Source: Burkholderiaceae bacterium
Lineage (GTDB): Bacteria > Pseudomonadota > Gammaproteobacteria > Burkholderiales > Burkholderiaceae_C
Length of the DNA: 64,000 nt
Reading direction: 5' to 3'
Assembly (NCBI GenBank): GCA_016790575.1
Contig: JAEUOU010000028.1
Coordinates: 124,001-188,000 of the forward strand
Shown here: piece after piece, positions 62,938 to 64,000 of the stretch
Numbering within the stretch: position 1 is the first letter of the stretch
How the letters are laid out: the number at the start of each line of letters is the position of its first letter
The notes under the pieces: generated by a model
What the model saw: the letters and a program-made list of their open reading frames with translations, nothing else
Databases searched by the model: none
What the model was told of the DNA's origin: nothing
Program-made: the position numbers and the translations under genes

Positions 62938-64000
62938 ATGTCCGTTGCCCCCCGTTTCCACGATCTGCCGATCACGCGCGTCAGCCCCGAGGCCGCCGGC
63001 GCCGTTGCCATCGCGTTTGCCGTTCCCGAGAGCCTGCGCGAGACCTTCGCCTTCGAGCCCGGCCAGTTTCTGACCCTGCGCGCCCAGATCGGGGGTGCCG
63101 ATGTGCGCCGCAGCTACTCGATCTGCAGCACGCGCAGCCGCTTCCAGAAACAGGGCGAACTCGAAGTGGGGATCCGCCCCATGGGAGGCGGCGTGTTTTC
63201 CAACTGGGCGGCCACCACCCTCAAGGCGGGCGACACCCTGGCCGTGATGCCGCCGGACGGCCGCTTCACTTCGAAACGGCCCCGCGCCCTGCACCGGGTG
63301 GGCTTTGCGGCCGGTTCGGGCATCACCCCCATCCTCTCCATTCTGGCCACCGCCCTGGAAGAGCAGCCGGAAACCAAGTTCACCCTGGTCTACGGCAACC
63401 GCCGCATGGACAGCGTGATGTTCAACGAAGCGCTGCAGGACCTGAAAGACCAGTACCCCGACCGGCTGACGCTGATCCACATCCTCTCGCGCCAGGCGCA
63501 GGAGGTGGACCTGCTGCAGGGACGGATCGACGGCGACAAGGTTCGCGCCATCATGGACACGCTGCTGCCGGCCCGCAGCATGGACGAGGTGTTCGTCTGC
63601 GGCCCGGAAGCCATGATCGAAGCCACCGAAGCGGCGCTGCTGGGGGCGGGCGTGCCGCGCGAGCGCGTCTATACCGAACGCTTCACCTCGCCCACGCTGG
63701 AGGCCCTGAACGCCGAGCAGCGCAAGGCGGCCGTCGAAAAAAGTCACACGGTGTCGCAGACCGGCTCGGTGGCCCTCACGGTGGTGCTGGACGGCAAACC
63801 CCATGCGCTGCGCATGAACCCGGAGCAGCGGGTGCTGGACGTGGCGCTGGCCGCCGGCCTGGACCTGCCCTGGTCCTGCCGCGGCGGTGTGTGCTGCACC
63901 TGCCGGGCCAAGGTGATGGAAGGCTCGGTGGTCATGGACAAGAACTTCACGCTCGAGCCCTGGGAGACCGAAAAGGGTTTTGTGCTCTCCTGCCAGGCGC
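62938..64000 (+). CDS. paaE: Phenylacetyl-CoA epoxidase reductase PaaE (3' end outside window)
   Basis: Passes electrons from NADPH to PaaA. The 354 residues present comprise an FAD domain (FEPGQFLTL, RRSYSICSTRS), an NADP domain (GFAAGSGITPILSIL, DEVFVCGPEAMIE) and a C-terminal plant-type [2Fe-2S] ferredoxin (LPWSCRGGVCCTCRAKV, with the last cysteine in LSCQA). Only the final few residues and stop are cut off by the window edge. Confidence 0.94.
   Translation, partial: MSVAPRFHDLPITRVSPEAAGAVAIAFAVPESLRETFAFEPGQFLTLRAQIGGADVRRSYSICSTRSRFQKQGELEVGIRPMGGGVFSNWAATTLKAGDTLAVMPPDGRFTSKRPRALHRVGFAAGSGITPILSILATALEEQPETKFTLVYGNRRMDSVMFNEALQDLKDQYPDRLTLIHILSRQAQEVDLLQGRIDGDKVRAIMDTLLPARSMDEVFVCGPEAMIEATEAALLGAGVPRERVYTERFTSPTLEALNAEQRKAAVEKSHTVSQTGSVALTVVLDGKPHALRMNPEQRVLDVALAAGLDLPWSCRGGVCCTCRAKVMEGSVVMDKNFTLEPWETEKGFVLSCQA

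Overview
The window is high-GC DNA, packed with genes, from a betaproteobacterium. It is most likely a member of the Comamonadaceae (Burkholderiales). Evidence for this is the protein sequences throughout, gene neighbourhoods such as dapF-DUF484, gltIJKL, phoH-ybeY, rplM-rpsI and M23 peptidase-anmK-erpA-bactofilin, and a hairpin repeat between gltK and gltJ of a kind I recall from this family. No rRNA, tRNA, CRISPR array, transposase or phage gene was recognised. Genus and species cannot be named from this stretch.

Layout. 1-8.0 kb: DUF484 and dapF, a Nudix/metallo-beta-lactamase fusion, an NhaR-like LysR regulator, a cysteine-free IscR-like regulator, the RNase P RNA gene (rnpB), cysK and a large FAD-dependent oxidoreductase. 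8.0-13.85 kb: an accessory island of three tandem cassettes. Each has a small membrane protein or lipoprotein gene followed by an alpha/beta-hydrolase (lipase-like) gene, and each lipase is truncated. 13.9-28.7 kb: housekeeping genes (htpX, pyrC, the glutamate/aspartate ABC transporter gltIJKL with a LysR regulator, cca, trxC, a folM/folB pair). 28.8-33.4 kb: a CotH-type lipoprotein and a three-gene operon of secreted proteins, two of them DUF5648-like paralogues. 33.5-39.9 kb: ttcA, a histidine phosphatase, a D-threonine-aldolase-like enzyme, a fused sterol-desaturase/YhhN membrane protein, and ruvAB. 40-51.7 kb: three histidine kinases and two response regulators in two signalling loci, with phoH-ybeY, dtd and a CDF metal exporter between them, and a secreted HbpS/GlcG-like protein. 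51.7-60.1 kb: ankyrin protein, tyrS, M23 peptidase, anmK, erpA, bactofilin, rplM-rpsI and rlmJ. 60.15-64 kb: the phenylacetyl-CoA epoxidase operon paaABCDE behind a perfect palindromic operator; paaE runs off the end.

The main unusual feature is a dispersed element of about 50 bp, with at least 14 copies in both orientations. It has a 5' hairpin (GCTATC-N5-GATAGC) followed by a conserved block, GACCTTTTTACGCTGGGTAT. Several copies lie immediately after stop codons. Five lie in frame inside otherwise intact conserved genes (dapF, cca, folM-like, the desaturase/YhhN fusion, rlmJ), where they add or replace about 14-22 residues. Four more copies bound the three lipase cassettes and coincide with the truncation points. 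The in-frame copies use one fixed reading frame per orientation, which resembles the protein-coding palindromic elements of Rickettsia.

The lipase cassettes look like a decaying array of toxin-like lipases with candidate immunity proteins. Small gene and lipase overlap by ATGA in the first two cassettes. Each small gene begins about 165 bp after an element copy. The small membrane genes remain open while the lipases are broken. This interpretation is inference; the arrangement itself is visible in the sequence.
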